The notes: generated by a model not told the origin, from the letters alone. A stretch of DNA of 64,000 bases from Schistocephalus solidus (GCA_017591395.1 WEDG01000220.1:88860-152859), one strand, 5' to 3'; numbered from the stretch's first letter, positions 33,701-40,288 are shown. Made by a program: numbers and translations.

Positions 33701-34178
33701 TAGGCACAGCAACGGAGAGCGAGGCCGGCCGAATTCGTGAGGCGCGAGACCGATCCAGACGACAGCGGTCCCAGAAGCCGAGGGATGCAGTGCGGTGGAT
33801 GGAGGGACTGCAGGATTGCATGTGCGTAATCTGCTCACTTGCACCATCTCCAGTCCTAGACGATGGAGCGCAGGGGGAAACAGACTGACGCTGGTGGTGC
33901 ACAGCGGCCGGGGAGTCAAGACTCCGATTGCAAATGGAATCGCTGATATGGCCCTCGGTATCACTCAGCCTCTCACCACAGTGCCCACTTGAGGTTGTGC
34001 GCGGTGAGTCCATGAAAAACTGAGGTGTGCTGTTCTGTCCAGCAGCAATGAGGAACGGGGAATACGGACCACTTCTGTAATTATTCTCTTTACACGGAAC
34101 TGCGACTGAGCATCTGGGACTTACAGTGCCACTCGCACCGGAACTAAGGCCCTGACCGACCAAGGCGAGGTCTGAGTG
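2403..34178 (-). CDS. MAST: MAST-family serine/threonine kinase gene, whole locus (13 exons, 5' and 3' ends open)
   Basis: Thirteen minus-strand exons join with matching phases at every junction: 34178-33242, 30855-30776, 28072-27460, 21590-21529, 20578-19722, 18269-18194, 16406-16197, 12526-12262, 12068-11852, 10215-9865, 4185-3992, 3896-3786 and 3535-2403. They give 5106 nt or 1702 codons. The order of parts is that of MAST kinases: the GQSAP motif near residue 330, DUF1908 at about 865-1075, and the kinase domain at about 1090-1365 with the AGC tail after it. The kinase carries SNGAYG (glycine loop), HRDLKPDN, TDFGLS and GTPEYIAPE. Family members phosphorylate Ser/Thr and bind microtubules and PDZ ligands. 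The last donor, at 2402-2401, shows that the gene continues out of the window, where a PDZ domain is expected. The start codon is not fixed. Family assignment is very secure; the N-terminal exons before 19.7 kb are less so. Confidence 0.9.
3786..3896 (-). CDS. MAST: MAST exon 12: kinase C-lobe (KPVDWW)
   Basis: This 111-nt exon encodes [20 protein letters not shown] then [16 protein letters not shown]. It matches the C-lobe helices F and G of MAST kinases residue for residue in most positions. It is bounded by CTTTAG| and TCGG|GTGAGT. It is phase 1 on both sides, and the Gly codon at its 3' end is finished by the next exon. Confidence 0.97.
3992..4185 (-). CDS. MAST: MAST exon 11: DFG motif, activation segment and APE motif
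   Basis: This 194-nt exon encodes [18 protein letters not shown], the MAST-type activation loop [20 protein letters not shown], then [20 protein letters not shown]. The DFG and APE motifs are intact. The T-loop Thr of GTPEY is present. It starts in phase 2 after ACTTAAG| and ends in phase 1 at TATG|GTTAGT. A 5.7 kb intron separates it from the exon with the catalytic loop. Confidence 0.97.
6585..6665 (+). repeat. Telomere-like-core repeat, copy 1
   Basis: Degenerate TTAGGG-type words (GTTAGGG, GGTTAGG, GGGTTGGGGTTAGG) run into an arm, GGTTAGGA..G.GAATGTTTA then CCTTCCTGGAATTATGTACA. The same arm follows the same kind of core at about 21236-21290. It is a dispersed repeat family and not a telomere. 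Confidence 0.65.
7862..8033 (-). mobile_element. tRNA-derived SINE, copy S1
   Basis: On the minus strand the head reads GTCCGTGGCTTAATAGCTTG (box A-like), and later GGTCATGGGTTCGGACC (box B-like). The body follows: TGACTGGCTGATGACGGCTA, CCAGAAATGGCCATT and TCTCCCTT.TCTTTGTCG. The same body occurs at 13800-14036, 15400-15495, 17300-17382 and 25450-25540. GGCAGATTAAATTTG at its tail is repeated as GGCAGATTAAGTTTG at 8164-8178, at the end of an adjacent tail-only fragment (8075-8180). Confidence 0.75.
8228..8300. repeat. (GA)n microsatellite and 19-nt tandem duplication
   Basis: A GA run (8228-8256) is followed by two perfect copies of CAGCAGATAAGGATAGTTT (8263-8281 and 8282-8300). They sit just beyond the SINE fragments. 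Confidence 0.9.
9865..10215 (-). CDS. MAST: MAST exon 10: kinase N-lobe to catalytic loop
   Basis: This 351-nt exon encodes [19 protein letters not shown], where the first K of MKKM is the ATP-anchoring lysine, followed by AERDIL (helix C glutamate). Next come the hinge with [39 protein letters not shown] and RDLKPD. The Asn of HRDLKPDN is split by the next intron (AA|GTAAGT plus C). All residues needed for catalysis are intact, so this is a functional-looking AGC-type kinase. The acceptor is CCCTCTTCAG|. Confidence 0.97.
10216..11851 (-). other. MAST intron 9 (1.6 kb)
   Basis: No exon, retroelement or RNA gene is recognised. There are short open frames on both strands, but without splice support or similarity. 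Confidence 0.6.
11852..12068 (-). CDS. MAST: MAST exon 9: pre-kinase linker and glycine-rich loop
   Basis: The exon starts after TTGATCCCTGTAG|, with a second possible acceptor 6 nt further in, and ends at TATGG|GTGAGC. It encodes a linker rich in Ala, Thr and Pro with PPPP, then [20 protein letters not shown]. This is the first strand and ATP-binding loop of the kinase domain and is almost identical to the family pattern. It ends in phase 2; the next exon supplies the final G of the loop's Gly codon and then AVYL. Confidence 0.93.
12262..12526 (-). CDS. MAST: MAST exon 8: end of DUF1908 ([15 protein letters not shown])
   Basis: This 265-nt exon lies between TATACTAG| and GAAG|GTTTGT. It encodes [31 protein letters not shown], then [15 protein letters not shown], all hallmarks of the C-terminal part of DUF1908. 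Between AESQ and DVPRYI the protein has about 16 residues more than vertebrate relatives. The DNA for the start of that extra part looks like a tiny intron (GTGAGA...TTACAG, 22 nt), but removing it would break the frame, so it is read as coding. Confidence 0.92.
12898..13200 (-). other. Unidentified 100-codon open frame in an intron
   Basis: It starts with an ATG ([15 protein letters not shown]) and runs to a stop with a mixed, protein-like composition (e.g. [19 protein letters not shown]). Upstream on the same strand is about 350 bp of AT-rich sequence. No family is recognised. It has no splice sites in MAST phase and lies between two secure MAST exons, so it would be a nested gene, a remnant of a transposable or viral-type insertion, or chance. 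Confidence 0.25.
13800..14036 (-). mobile_element. tRNA-Arg(TCT)-like SINE, copy S2
   Basis: The minus-strand head reads GCGCAGTTGGTTAGAGC (box A), an anticodon arm TTGGATTTCTAACCAA with TCT at the anticodon position, then GGTCGCGGGTTGGG (box B). This is a recognisable tRNA-Arg-like half. The body matches S1: GACTGGCTGATGACGACTAA, CCAGAAATGGCCATTCAAG and TCTCCCTTGTCTTTGTCGG. This copy has the best tRNA fold of the five. It is a pol III-type retroposon and not a working tRNA gene, because the acceptor stem is not closed. Confidence 0.8.
14029..14203 (+). repeat. Half foldback element with CCCTAA-like core
   Basis: It begins ATGCCTTGTATGGCCAACTAAACAG, the same arm as the complete foldback at 14974 with slight changes. 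Shared GGAATAGGAA.CGCC and GCCGTGTCTT words follow, then a core with TAACCCTAA-type words. No closing inverted arm was found before the retroelement fragment that follows. Confidence 0.65.
14240..14955 (-). mobile_element. Fragment of the zinc-finger retroelement type, 3' part of the RT ORF (decayed)
   Basis: Read on the minus strand in shifting frames it gives [27 protein letters not shown] and [15 protein letters not shown], then [19 protein letters not shown]. These match the region after the RT domain of the element at 49640-52055 (e.g. KTGAAIYEANWIAVA there). Many stops and shifts are present. It is inserted antisense in the plus sense, that is, along the MAST coding direction. Confidence 0.7.
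14974..15330. mobile_element. Foldback (MITE-like) element with terminal inverted repeats and CCCTAA-like core
   Basis: The left end GAATGCCTTGTATGGCCGCC is mirrored by the reverse complement of the right end (GGATGCCTTGTATGGCAGCC), giving terminal inverted repeats of about 28 bp with few mismatches. The inside (about 15065-15240) is built of degenerate AACCCTAACC-type words. There is no coding capacity, as expected for a non-autonomous DNA element or a palindromic repeat unit. Confidence 0.75.
15400..15495 (+). mobile_element. SINE body fragment, copy S3
   Basis: AAGCCAGAAATGGTAATCCC followed by AGTCTCCTTGCCTTTGTCGG matches the SINE body in the plus orientation. The head is not recognisable. 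It lies just after the right arm of the foldback element. Confidence 0.6.
16197..16406 (-). CDS. MAST: MAST exon 7: DUF1908 core ([14 protein letters not shown])
   Basis: This 210-nt exon starts after TCTCCTCTACAG| and encodes [10 protein letters not shown], then [20 protein letters not shown], then [12 protein letters not shown]. This is the helical MAST-specific pre-kinase domain (DUF1908, Pfam), which normally precedes the kinase. Alignment with the family places the exon end at GAG|GTCGGC. That donor lacks the usual purine-AGT tail, so it is a weak site. Phase 0 is kept on both sides, and the next exon continues the domain without a gap. Confidence 0.92.
16407..18193 (-). other. MAST intron 6 (1.8 kb)
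   Basis: It contains a SINE body fragment at 17300-17382 and a degenerate piece of the telomere-core repeat arm at about 17390-17480 (GTTTAGGATACGGGAATATT). A 148-codon plus-strand open frame at 16851-17297 shows no similarity. Nothing else is recognised. Confidence 0.65.
17300..17382 (+). mobile_element. SINE body fragment, copy S4
   Basis: GGCTGGTTGATGACGGCTAA, AGAAATGGCCATACCAGCCT and CTCTTGTCTTTGTCGG match copies S1 and S2. The tRNA head is missing. Confidence 0.65.
18194..18269 (-). CDS. MAST: MAST exon 6: start of DUF1908 ([10 protein letters not shown])
   Basis: This 76-nt exon lies between TTTTCACTTTAG| and CCAAAG|GTAGGT. It encodes [20 protein letters not shown] then ERFPK. MAST kinases have a near-identical MMNHVYKERFPKAT segment at the entry to DUF1908, so the small size is not a concern. 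Phase 2 in and phase 0 out agree with both neighbours. Confidence 0.93.
18270..19721 (-). other. MAST intron 5 (1.45 kb)
   Basis: It contains a copy of the 0.56 kb dispersed repeat at 18885-19140. The remaining sequence shows no exon or element that I recognise. Confidence 0.6.
18885..19140 (+). repeat. Dispersed repeat T, copy T4
   Basis: GTGTGGCACGCATATATGGG, then AGGTAGGTGAGGGAGGAGAG, GCGGTAGATGCAG and CACGCGCAAGTCACCGTTCC follow the same order as in the tandem copies at 28905-29867 and the copy at 32140. Confidence 0.65.
19722..20578 (-). CDS. MAST: MAST exon 5: long low-complexity linker ending in RSKSLS
   Basis: This 857-nt exon runs from TTGATCACAG|AGTCAT to CTTAG|GTAATG. It encodes 285 residues rich in Ser, Pro, Ala and Thr, with no fold that I recognise. 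It contains a CPKCASKS stretch and many SP/TP sites. Its last residues, RQRSKSL plus a Ser split across the intron, correspond to the SRSLSP element that precedes DUF1908 in MAST proteins, which fixes both strand and frame. It ends in phase 2, and the next exon starts with the single T that completes the Ser codon. The opposite strand has a 169-codon open frame here, which is a compositional shadow. Confidence 0.85.
20579..21528 (-). other. MAST intron 4 (0.95 kb)
   Basis: It holds a telomere-core repeat with foldback-type arm at 21061-21300 and a short AACATGTGTT direct repeat at about 21415-21441. No exon is recognised. Confidence 0.6.
21061..21300 (+). repeat. Telomere-like-core repeat with foldback-type arm, copy 2
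   Basis: Left arm: CTATATGGTCCCCTAAACAG, comparable to the arms at 14029 and 14974. The core (about 21150-21260) has GGTTAGAG, GAGTTAGGGTT and TATTAGGGTTAGG. The right arm is GGATACAGGAATGTGTACCC then TGTAATTATGCACA. This copy links the foldback arm with the arm seen at 6585, so they belong to one family. Confidence 0.7.
21529..21590 (-). CDS. MAST: Candidate 62-nt MAST exon 4 inferred from phase
   Basis: The exon before it ends in phase 1 (27460) and the one after it starts in phase 0 (20578), so at least one exon of length 3n+2 is missing between them. This segment fits exactly. It has a pyrimidine-rich acceptor (CTCTTTGGTCTAGCAG|), 62 nt open in the right phase, and a good donor (TCG|GTAAGG). 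It encodes [20 protein letters not shown] after a split Phe codon. In other MAST proteins a short leucine/phenylalanine-rich stretch (DELHFL..HF) lies at about this place. The peptide itself is not clearly similar, so this stays a candidate. Confidence 0.5.
22340..22490 (+). mobile_element. RTE-type retrotransposon, C-terminal ORF fragment
   Basis: The frame [17 protein letters not shown] at about 22375-22430 is the conserved ERRLRWFGH motif near the end of RTE-type ORF2 proteins. The fragment is short and separate from the larger copy that follows. Confidence 0.65.
22855..23960 (+). pseudogene. RTE-type reverse transcriptase remnant (inactive)
   Basis: The plus strand encodes [20 protein letters not shown] and [17 protein letters not shown], then [20 protein letters not shown], then [17 protein letters not shown]. 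After a stop and a frame change come [35 protein letters not shown] and [10 protein letters not shown]. This is the C-terminal half of an RTE-type ORF2. The catalytic box YADD has become YVDY, losing an Asp, and several stops are present. It lies antisense to the host kinase gene, inside an intron. Confidence 0.85.
24660..24710. repeat. G-tract with (CTG)n and (ATG)n microsatellite
   Basis: A run of ten G is followed by five CTG units and then six ATG units. It is a compound triplet repeat in an intron. Confidence 0.9.
25450..25540 (-). mobile_element. SINE body fragment, copy S5
   Basis: The minus strand has AGTCTGTTGATGAGTAGTAG, GCCAGAAACGCCCATGGCAG and TCTCCATCC, a diverged version of the SINE body. 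The block ends at TAGAAGTTC, where copy S1 has the anticodon arm. Confidence 0.5.
26640..26770 (-). repeat. Telomere-like-core repeat, copy 3
   Basis: GGTACCTATTTTCCTGTCAC then CAACCCCAACCCTAACACTA is the reverse-strand form of the arm plus core seen at 21061-21300. Confidence 0.6.
27460..28072 (-). CDS. MAST: MAST exon 3: N-terminal linker with a basic RRSFR motif
   Basis: This 613-nt segment runs from the acceptor GGGTGCAG|CCTCC to a consensus donor, CAGT|GTAAGT. The frame gives [20 protein letters not shown], which sits where other MAST proteins carry a basic LSLPRRGSFCRTSNRKS segment. A long low-complexity Ser/Pro/Gly stretch follows, then [17 protein letters not shown]. The phase-0 start matches the phase-0 end of the exon at 30776; the end is phase 1. 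The acceptor choice is the weaker boundary. A second frame with its own ATG (28241) overlaps the first 40 or so bases and could be an alternative first exon. Confidence 0.7.
28905..29460 (+). repeat. Dispersed repeat T, copy T1
   Basis: It starts CTAAACGGGTCGTGTGGTAG, has CACGGGGGCC and GGCAGGCGTTAT, and ends CACGACGGTCGAACTGTTAT. The next copy begins within 10 bases in the same orientation. There is no convincing coding frame. Confidence 0.75.
29467..29867 (+). repeat. Dispersed repeat T, copy T2
   Basis: It starts CCCCTAAACAGGCCGCGTGG, has CACGGGGGCC and GGCAGGCGTTAT, and ends CTACGACGGTCGAACTAACA, in the same order as T1 but with internal deletions. It forms a head-to-tail pair with T1. 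Confidence 0.75.
30352..30609 (-). other. GC-rich open segment, possible alternative exon
   Basis: An acceptor-like TTCAATTGTCCAG precedes frames reading either [13 protein letters not shown] or [15 protein letters not shown]. No MAST similarity is visible. Including it between 30776 and 28072 would break the phase unless other exons exist. Confidence 0.2.
30776..30855 (-). CDS. MAST: MAST exon 2: conserved N-terminal signature motif
   Basis: This 80-nt exon is bounded by TTCTTCTGCAG| and TAC|GTGAGT, both strong splice sites. It encodes [20 protein letters not shown] followed by NLFCSY. The core matches the short N-terminal motif of animal MAST kinases (NLVRMR..SLGQSAPSL), which shows that the gene extends at least this far upstream of the kinase domain. 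It starts in phase 1, matching the end of the 33242 exon, and ends in phase 0, matching the acceptor at 28073. Confidence 0.82.
30856..33241 (-). other. MAST intron 1 (2.4 kb)
   Basis: It contains repeat T copy T3 (32140-32480). The rest has no recognisable gene or element. A short palindrome-like GTCGACGG..CCGTCGA occurs near 31570. Confidence 0.6.
32140..32480 (+). repeat. Dispersed repeat T, copy T3
   Basis: CTGGCTCCTTCTCAATGTGA, GGTCATGTGTAGCACGCGTA, CCCCAGGTAAGTGAGGGAGT and CAACGGTCGAACTATTACAT follow the order of T1. Confidence 0.7.
33242..34178 (-). CDS. MAST: MAST exon 1 of the model: Ser/Thr/Pro-rich N-terminal region
   Basis: This 937-nt open segment starts after a good acceptor (pyrimidine-rich stretch then ...TTTTAATAG) and ends at TCAG|GTTCGT. 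It encodes about 312 residues rich in Ser, Pro, Thr and Ala, with no domain that I recognise. It includes many basic-SP and RxxS contexts such as RRPILLS, which could be phosphorylation sites. It ends in phase 1, and the next exon begins with the two bases needed to finish a Gly codon. There is no in-frame ATG at its 5' edge, since the frame runs up to the splice acceptor. A further coding exon should therefore lie upstream, unless translation starts at the internal Met of FFMDSPR. The length, openness and composition match the other exons of this gene. Confidence 0.7.
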
Positions 34179-35087
34179 CTATTAAAATTAAAGCACGAAA
34201 GGTAAGAGGAACAGCAGAAGCCTACATTTCAAAAATACTTTAAGGTTGTGTATGATAAGGTCTTAAACGAAATTAGAGATGCTTTTAGATCCCGTCTGAA
34301 TGCTAATGTTATACTTTATTTACAAAAGCACTTGGGTTGGAGCTCAAAAAAGCGAGAAAACGATTAAATAATTTTTTTAATGTGTCAACAGATCAGTCGT
34401 GTGCCGAGCATCTAATCAGCTGGTCTCACTCTACGTTGGTGACTGTTGGGCTATGCGGCGATGAACAGGTGCTGCAGAGCCATCATTCAAGGGAAGTACA
34501 TAAAACTCTTTACCGGGAACAGTCTAAATGTATGGCGACCTCGGACGCAAATCTTAGACTGAAGTAGCTGAGGAAAATTTCCACCCTCGCAGCAGAACAG
34601 CATAACTATCCTAAATGTACTGCCACGCCACCAGCAACGACACAAAGGCAGTTAAGACTAACTGTGGCTAGGCACTCGGAGAAAAGTGCATTGGGGTTGT
34701 CGGGTTAGCCGCCATCAGTCGACACGCGCGAAGAAACATCATGTGAGACCTTATTCAGTTAGACGGATCAGTATTACGTGAATTCGAAAAGGACATGATC
34801 TGAAGTCAAATGGACTGGCATTCGCGTGCAGCATTAAGACACACACACACACACAGACACACACGAAAGGAAAATCAAATCAAAGCCCAGGGTAAAATGT
34901 TAAGGACGTGTGAGAGGGCCGGAAAAGTAATATGAAAAGATTCAAAAAATACCATCGCGCGATTAATAGGGGGATTTGGGGTGAGCCCACGATCCACCAC
35001 CAGAGGTATGCGGGGCGAGAGATCAAACCAACGAACTGAGGAAGGAAGAACTTCCATACAACGTCCATCAGGTGAGTCCAGGGATAC
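34179..35087. other. Probable 5' intron or upstream sequence
   Basis: It holds an (AC)n tract at 34841-34863 and no recognised exon or element. If the candidate exon at 35088-35294 is real, this is the first intron of the kinase gene. Confidence 0.5.
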
Positions 35088-35294
35088 GACGGTTCTACTT
35101 TTTTGAAAAAGTAACATTTTGTATCGTGTTCGTGCCCGAAAGGCTGCTAGTTCCTCAAGTTCGTTCTGAGATGAATAACATTTCAGCATCGCCGCATCAT
35201 TCGGGGGCACATTAAGGTGAGAAAATGAACTGGCTAATAGATGAGATGCTGCAAGGGCCTTTCGGCGTTGTTCAGTACTGTTCCAAGCAAACAT
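35088..35294 (-). CDS. Candidate first coding exon or small unidentified coding segment
   Basis: From an ATG at 35294 the minus strand reads MFAWNSTEQRRKALAASHLL and onward through SSQNELEELAAFRARTRYKM. The composition looks like real protein, but I recognise no family. The frame is phase-compatible with the MAST exon at 34178 if a weak donor (GTC|GTATCC) is used, which would supply the missing start codon. Without that splice the frame stays open to 34875. The ATG lies inside an 85-bp tandem duplication (35246-35414), and the upstream copy also has an ATG followed by a similar peptide and a stop. It could equally belong to a separate gene. Confidence 0.3.
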
Positions 35295-35414
35295 AGTATA
35301 TTATCTATGAGCAGAGTGATTTTCTCACAGATGCTTCCAGGCCTTTCGGTGTTGTTCATTACTATTCCAATCAGTCATGGTATATTATCTATGGGCAGAG
35401 TGATTTCCGCACAG
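35246..35414. repeat. 85-bp tandem duplication over a candidate start codon
   Basis: Unit 1 (35246-35330) and unit 2 (35331-35414) share GGCCTTTCGG.GTTGTTCA and TATATTATCTATG.GCAGAG. They differ at a number of sites, so the duplication is not recent. On the minus strand each unit has ATG followed by a WNS.EQ.RKA peptide. Only the unit nearer the kinase gene stays open. Confidence 0.85.
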
Positions 35415-38359
35415 GTGAGAAGAAGGTCTAAGAATGAACAACCGTCTTCGTGCATTAAAAGGTCGTGGCACGCTCTTGGCGTAAACAGCGGTATCCGATG
35501 GTTACATCACACGCCCTGTCAGACCGACATAGCGGTGGAGCCAACCAAAGTCACAAAGAGCTATGTGATTCGCGTAGAAAAACGAACCTAGTGTACGATG
35601 CGTGAGTAAGTAAACGGTGCCAGGTTGTGATTGTACGGCCTTCACCGAGGAGACGTAAGTGCAAGCGACTTGAATGAACGCGTCATGTCAGTGCTAAGCG
35701 AATCGGTATAACCAATCCTGCAAAGAGCGCGATTGGGGTAGATCTGTAGGTAAGCAACTGAATGTGCATTTTAACGCGGTCCGTCACAATAACGGAGCCT
35801 CGTGTTGTCTTGTGTAATGTGGAACACGTGTTTTATCCGTCCCTGGCGGGAATGTATAACATGGAAGCTGCAGAAAACGAAACCGCGTTTGATTTTTTTA
35901 AAAAAACATATTGCCACACGAAATACGACTTAAAAGGTTTGCTACCGATGTAAGTTTGGATGAGCGACGCCAAAGGTCGCCTAAGAAGAGCCCTCAAATT
36001 ATTGACAGTTAACCATGTTTACCGGCGCTCTGCAGCACCTCTTCTATTGGCAGCCCTCAAAAACTTTTCTATCCCTAATATAATCTCTTCACAAACTATG
36101 GCACTGCGATGAGTTATGCCAACATTATAAAAGCATATTCGACGCCAGTCCCTCCCCACAGCCAAATGTGTCAGCGGCAAAACAAGCTACGTTTAAGGAC
36201 ACCTCGACATTTGTGGGGCGGCTGAGGACATTACAGAAAACAACGTGCAATTTTCTGATACTTCGCAATTGGAAATAACACTTTCGGAATGCATCTTCCG
36301 GTACTGCTATCCGCTACCAGGCCGTAACACACCAATAATTTTATGGTCCTTTTCCAGCAAGAACTCTGAGATGGTTTACAAGCTATTCGAGGAAAAAATT
36401 CGAAAGAAAAATTAACTTGTTAGGAAGTCGTGCTAAGCAAGGGAAGATTGCCCTGACGTTCGTGCTGGGAGGACTGAAGTTCTAAATTAATAATTATTAA
36501 TTGATAAAACTGTGTGCGATTAACTGTCCACACATAAAATAATTTAATATCTTACGTGAGTCTATGTTATTAGTTAACATGGAACGATGAGTTAGTCCCT
36601 TAGTTCTAGGTTCGGCTTTCAGTACGTAGCTGTACGTAGCCAAAGGCTTCGAACAATTCACAGAAATTTCGATAATTAATGAAAATAGATCGGTCAATCA
36701 AGAGAAAAGATATTCGAAGAAACGAACCTAGTTATGTTGGAAAAAAAACGGAAATGACTTTCACTTCCACTGATTTGACTAAAGTAAACTAAAAAACGAA
36801 CCCTGACGGCTTTCGTCTGATAAATTTATCAGGGCTGGAAAGAAGCAGGGGTAATCCGTTATCTAAAATATGTGGGAGGTAAGGAGCCAAAGAACAGGCT
36901 GACCAAGTTTGTGCTTGACTCTAAACTGTGACAGCGCTCGAATACGAAATTCGGGCCATGTATGGGCTCATTTCACAATGCCCCACCGAATTAAATTAAA
37001 ATTATCCCAAATGGCAACGTAAGCCAACAGAACTCGTTCAATCGGGTTACACGTCCACAAATACCACCTAAAACGTAACTCTGGAATAAACGCTTTTCGG
37101 TAGCTTCATCTGGCAAATAATAGCGACATCTACTGAATAAATGGTCAAATTTGTCTCTCTAAGAAGGCGTTGCGAAATCGCCCGCCCATCGAAATACGCG
37201 CAGACACCTCCGCAAACTCTTCGGAAGGGAGGCTGATATCGAAAGGCCGCTGATTTTCGAGGAACAATACTTTTAAATGGAGTCGAAAAGAGAAATGCTT
37301 AGAATGAAGAACGTTGACGCCAAGGGGTTCAGCTAAGTGCACGGACTTAGACTATAAGGATCTCCCTGAAAGGGCGACAAAACTACGATTTCAGAAAAAA
37401 AAACACCGAATGGCCATTGACTGTGATGTAAATAAACTGCGGTATGCTAAAAAACAATAATAAAGTAAAAGGCTTACACGCTCAATGCCTAGTGACTTTA
37501 TTCTAGAATGATTTTTAAAAATAAAACACGAAGGCGTGCTACTTAGTTGCTTACCCTTCGACTGCGACGAATGCAGATCGACTCTTCTGAAGGCAAAAGA
37601 CTGTATTGCGAACGCGTGCTTTACAAGCTAACTAAGTGACAATAGAGCCGCCAACGGAGATCACAAGAATCCACTTGGTGTGGAAAACAAATTAGTAGTG
37701 ACGTATTCATTCAAAATTAACAAGGCAAGTCGACGGAGGCCTTCTGCGGTTAAACGTCTTGTTAATAATTGATCAATCGTAGACAGCCATCAACAGAAAT
37801 ATTTTGGGGGACGGGTTCCCGGGCTGCATCTATCACTTTGGTTTCTACCTACGCAGTGTTCCGATGAAGACGGGTATGAACATGCAAACTATTTCATTAA
37901 TTTTTCAAATATCTTCAAGTGGCTAAATCATAACAAGTAGCTTCGCTCGAAGTCATCGTCGACTTAGGCCATAATCTTCTAAGGAAAACGACAGCTCTCA
38001 ACTGATTTAGTTCGAATATTCAGCCCAGACACTCCCCGCCGTGTTTAAAACGTGACCTAAAAATGTACTCCACCGCGTTAAGTATACCACATTTAGTGCA
38101 ACAAGACAAACGTCGGTAGTAGTGCATACCGAATACGAGAAATGTTAAGACTTTCTCTAGGTCCATATACTTTGAGGGTAACGATGAATTCAGACTCATG
38201 ATACATATTCACGTTTCATTTACCTAATTTGACAATTATTTAGAAGAGCGCCTCACTGTCCAGCGGTCTGTCATCGCAAGATTTTAATGACTTTTTTGCC
38301 CAGGATCAATTTGTTCTTCTGCTGCATATTTTGATAGTTATCATCGTTGGGCCAGCCGT
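35415..38359. other. Intergenic region with nothing recognised (2.9 kb)
   Basis: AT-rich in parts (36480-36720). Only short open frames without similarity are present, and I see no retroelement motif or RNA gene. It marks the change from the kinase gene to the CR1-rich half of the window. Confidence 0.55.
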
Positions 38360-38560
38360 AGTGGGGAAAGATTATCTATGTTACGCAAGCACTTGCATTT
38401 CTGTCCTTAGGCAATCCGCAATTTGCCGCGGTTGAAGAGAACTGTTGGTTTCGAATCACTAAGACATAAGTGATGATTACGATCCCTTTCATTCATAGGT
38501 ATTTTGGGCTGCCGCTGATTTAAATTTTTGGTATGGTTTGTTTGCACTTTCCTTCAATCT
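38360..38560 (+). mobile_element. CR1-C endonuclease fragment
   Basis: TTAGGCAATCCGCAATTTGC then GCGGTTGAAGAGAACTGTTG matches the endonuclease coding part of the CR1-C element at about 60310-60355 (TTAGATCATCCACAATTTAC...). It is strongly decayed. Confidence 0.6.
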
Positions 38561-38896
38561 TCGTGCATTTCGACCGTTTCCGCCATTTAACCCTATACAG
38601 TTTGATAACTTACTCGATGACGTGGGATGATTAGGTTAGAAGATCAGTACTTCATCGATGGTCATCAACTCAAGCAAGTAAAGGAACTAAGGAACCTGGG
38701 TGTGTGGATGACGCCCACTCTGGAACCATCGTCTCACTGTGCCAAGATAGCAAAGAAGGCAATGCGTATCCAGGGAGCGATCAAGAGATCCTTCATTAAT
38801 TTTGACGAATAGCGTTTTGGTCGTGGGTTTAAAACATTTTTCTGGCCGATGTTGCCATTTTGCGTTCAGTCGTTGTGCTTCTGAATGAAGCACGAT

Positions 38897-39442
38897 TGCA
38901 TCTTAAATGGTCCTTGCCTCACTCGTTGTGTGGGCTCGTACTCTCCCATAATTCCCATTTGGAGGTCCCCTGAGTCTTCCCGGCTTAACTATCGGCGCAC
39001 CTTGGTAATACCATATGCGTTCGCATCAGCCCAACCTGGCGGCCATAGTCCATGCGGTCTAAGAACGTTCTCCCATGGTTTGAACCGCAACGGACCAAGG
39101 ATGATCTGGTCGGATATTTCTGCCTTGAACTCACTTGGCGAACTCTGCAACCAGCAAGGGAGTGTCTGGCTGCATATTCCGCACTTCGGTGATGATCAAG
39201 GTGACCTCCGCAATTCCTTGAGTTGGACAACCCCCTAGGGTGAGTGGTTTTTCTCTAAATATCACTGGGAGTTTTTTTCTCTGTCTACTCTTTTTTAACT
39301 ATGTTCCACCCAGTTGGCTCATATCGATTGGCCTCGTCAACATCCCGATATACTATTTATTTGATGCCACAACTCACATGTACAAATAGGGAATTCAAAG
39401 GTTATTCACCTATAGCTCCCTTAAATAGACTGATACTGATAC
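38897..39442 (+). mobile_element. CR1-D 3'-UTR copy nested in CR1-B
   Basis: It shares CTCCCATAATTCCCAT, TGAACCGCAACGGA and TATCACTGGGAGTTTTTT with the copy at 44412-44893. It ends with AAATAGGGAATTCAAAGG, a small hairpin and three CTGATA units. CR1-B coding sequence is found on both sides. Confidence 0.75.
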
Positions 39443-39580
39443 TGATAAACTCTATTGGAGAAAGTGCAACGGAGAGCAACGAAACTATTTAGTCGATTGG
39501 AATGCCTACCTTATGAGGACCGACTAGAAGGACTCAAAATTTGTCCTCTCTCTTATAGGCAATACAGAAGGAATATGAAC

Positions 39581-40288
39581 ATTTTTATTTTATTTATTTA
39601 TTTATTGCCAGTTTATAGGCAAGTTCAAAAATATTTACAGAAGAGGGTACAGCTGACAGTAAAAACTCCTGATCGTTGTTTCAGGTGTTTTCAGGAGAAA
39701 AACTGCAGCTTATTGAGTAATTAAAGTTCAGGACAGGGAAGCGTTGACACAGGTGCCCGGTGAAGAAATTCTCCATTCAGTGTTATTTATCCGGTATTCG
39801 GCACCAGCAGGTATGTCGGTGAGCAGCTGTTCGCTGTTGACTAAGAAATAAGCCGATTGAGGTCTGCAGAGCCAGCACTATTGCCCTCAGCATGAAGTCC
39901 GGCACAGGATTCAGAGTCCGTGAACGCAATCAGAACCGAAGAGAGCTTCCACATAGTCAGCACCCAAAAGTTTTGGAAGGTGTCCTAAATGTAGAAAACT
40001 AGTGACAGTTCGTGTAAACAAGAGATAGCTTTGCTGGATTTTGATACTTCTGGGTAGCTTATTCCAGATTGCTATAGCGTTTACCGAAAAAAACTGTCGG
40101 TATCTAACTGTGCGTGCTAAAGTAACTTTCAGTCACTTTATTGAGGGAAGTAGAGGGAAGGAAGAAGTAAAAATACATCTCGATGACTGGTGCGCCGAGA
40201 GTGGTCGAGCTGCCTCAGAGATGTTAGGGGGTTAAATGTACAACTTTTTAAAAGTTTAAACAGTAATTTAAAAGTTTAAACATTTAAA
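39581..40288 (-). mobile_element. CR1-C 3' end inserted in reverse in CR1-B
   Basis: The minus strand reads GAGGCAGCTCGACCACTCTC, then the frame with AIAIWNKLPRSIKIQQSYLL, matching the C-terminus of the CR1-C ORF2 at 62660-62860 (AMAMWNKLPHN there). Its 3' tail is (AAAT)n, seen as (TTTA)n at 39586-39607 on the plus strand. Confidence 0.75.
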
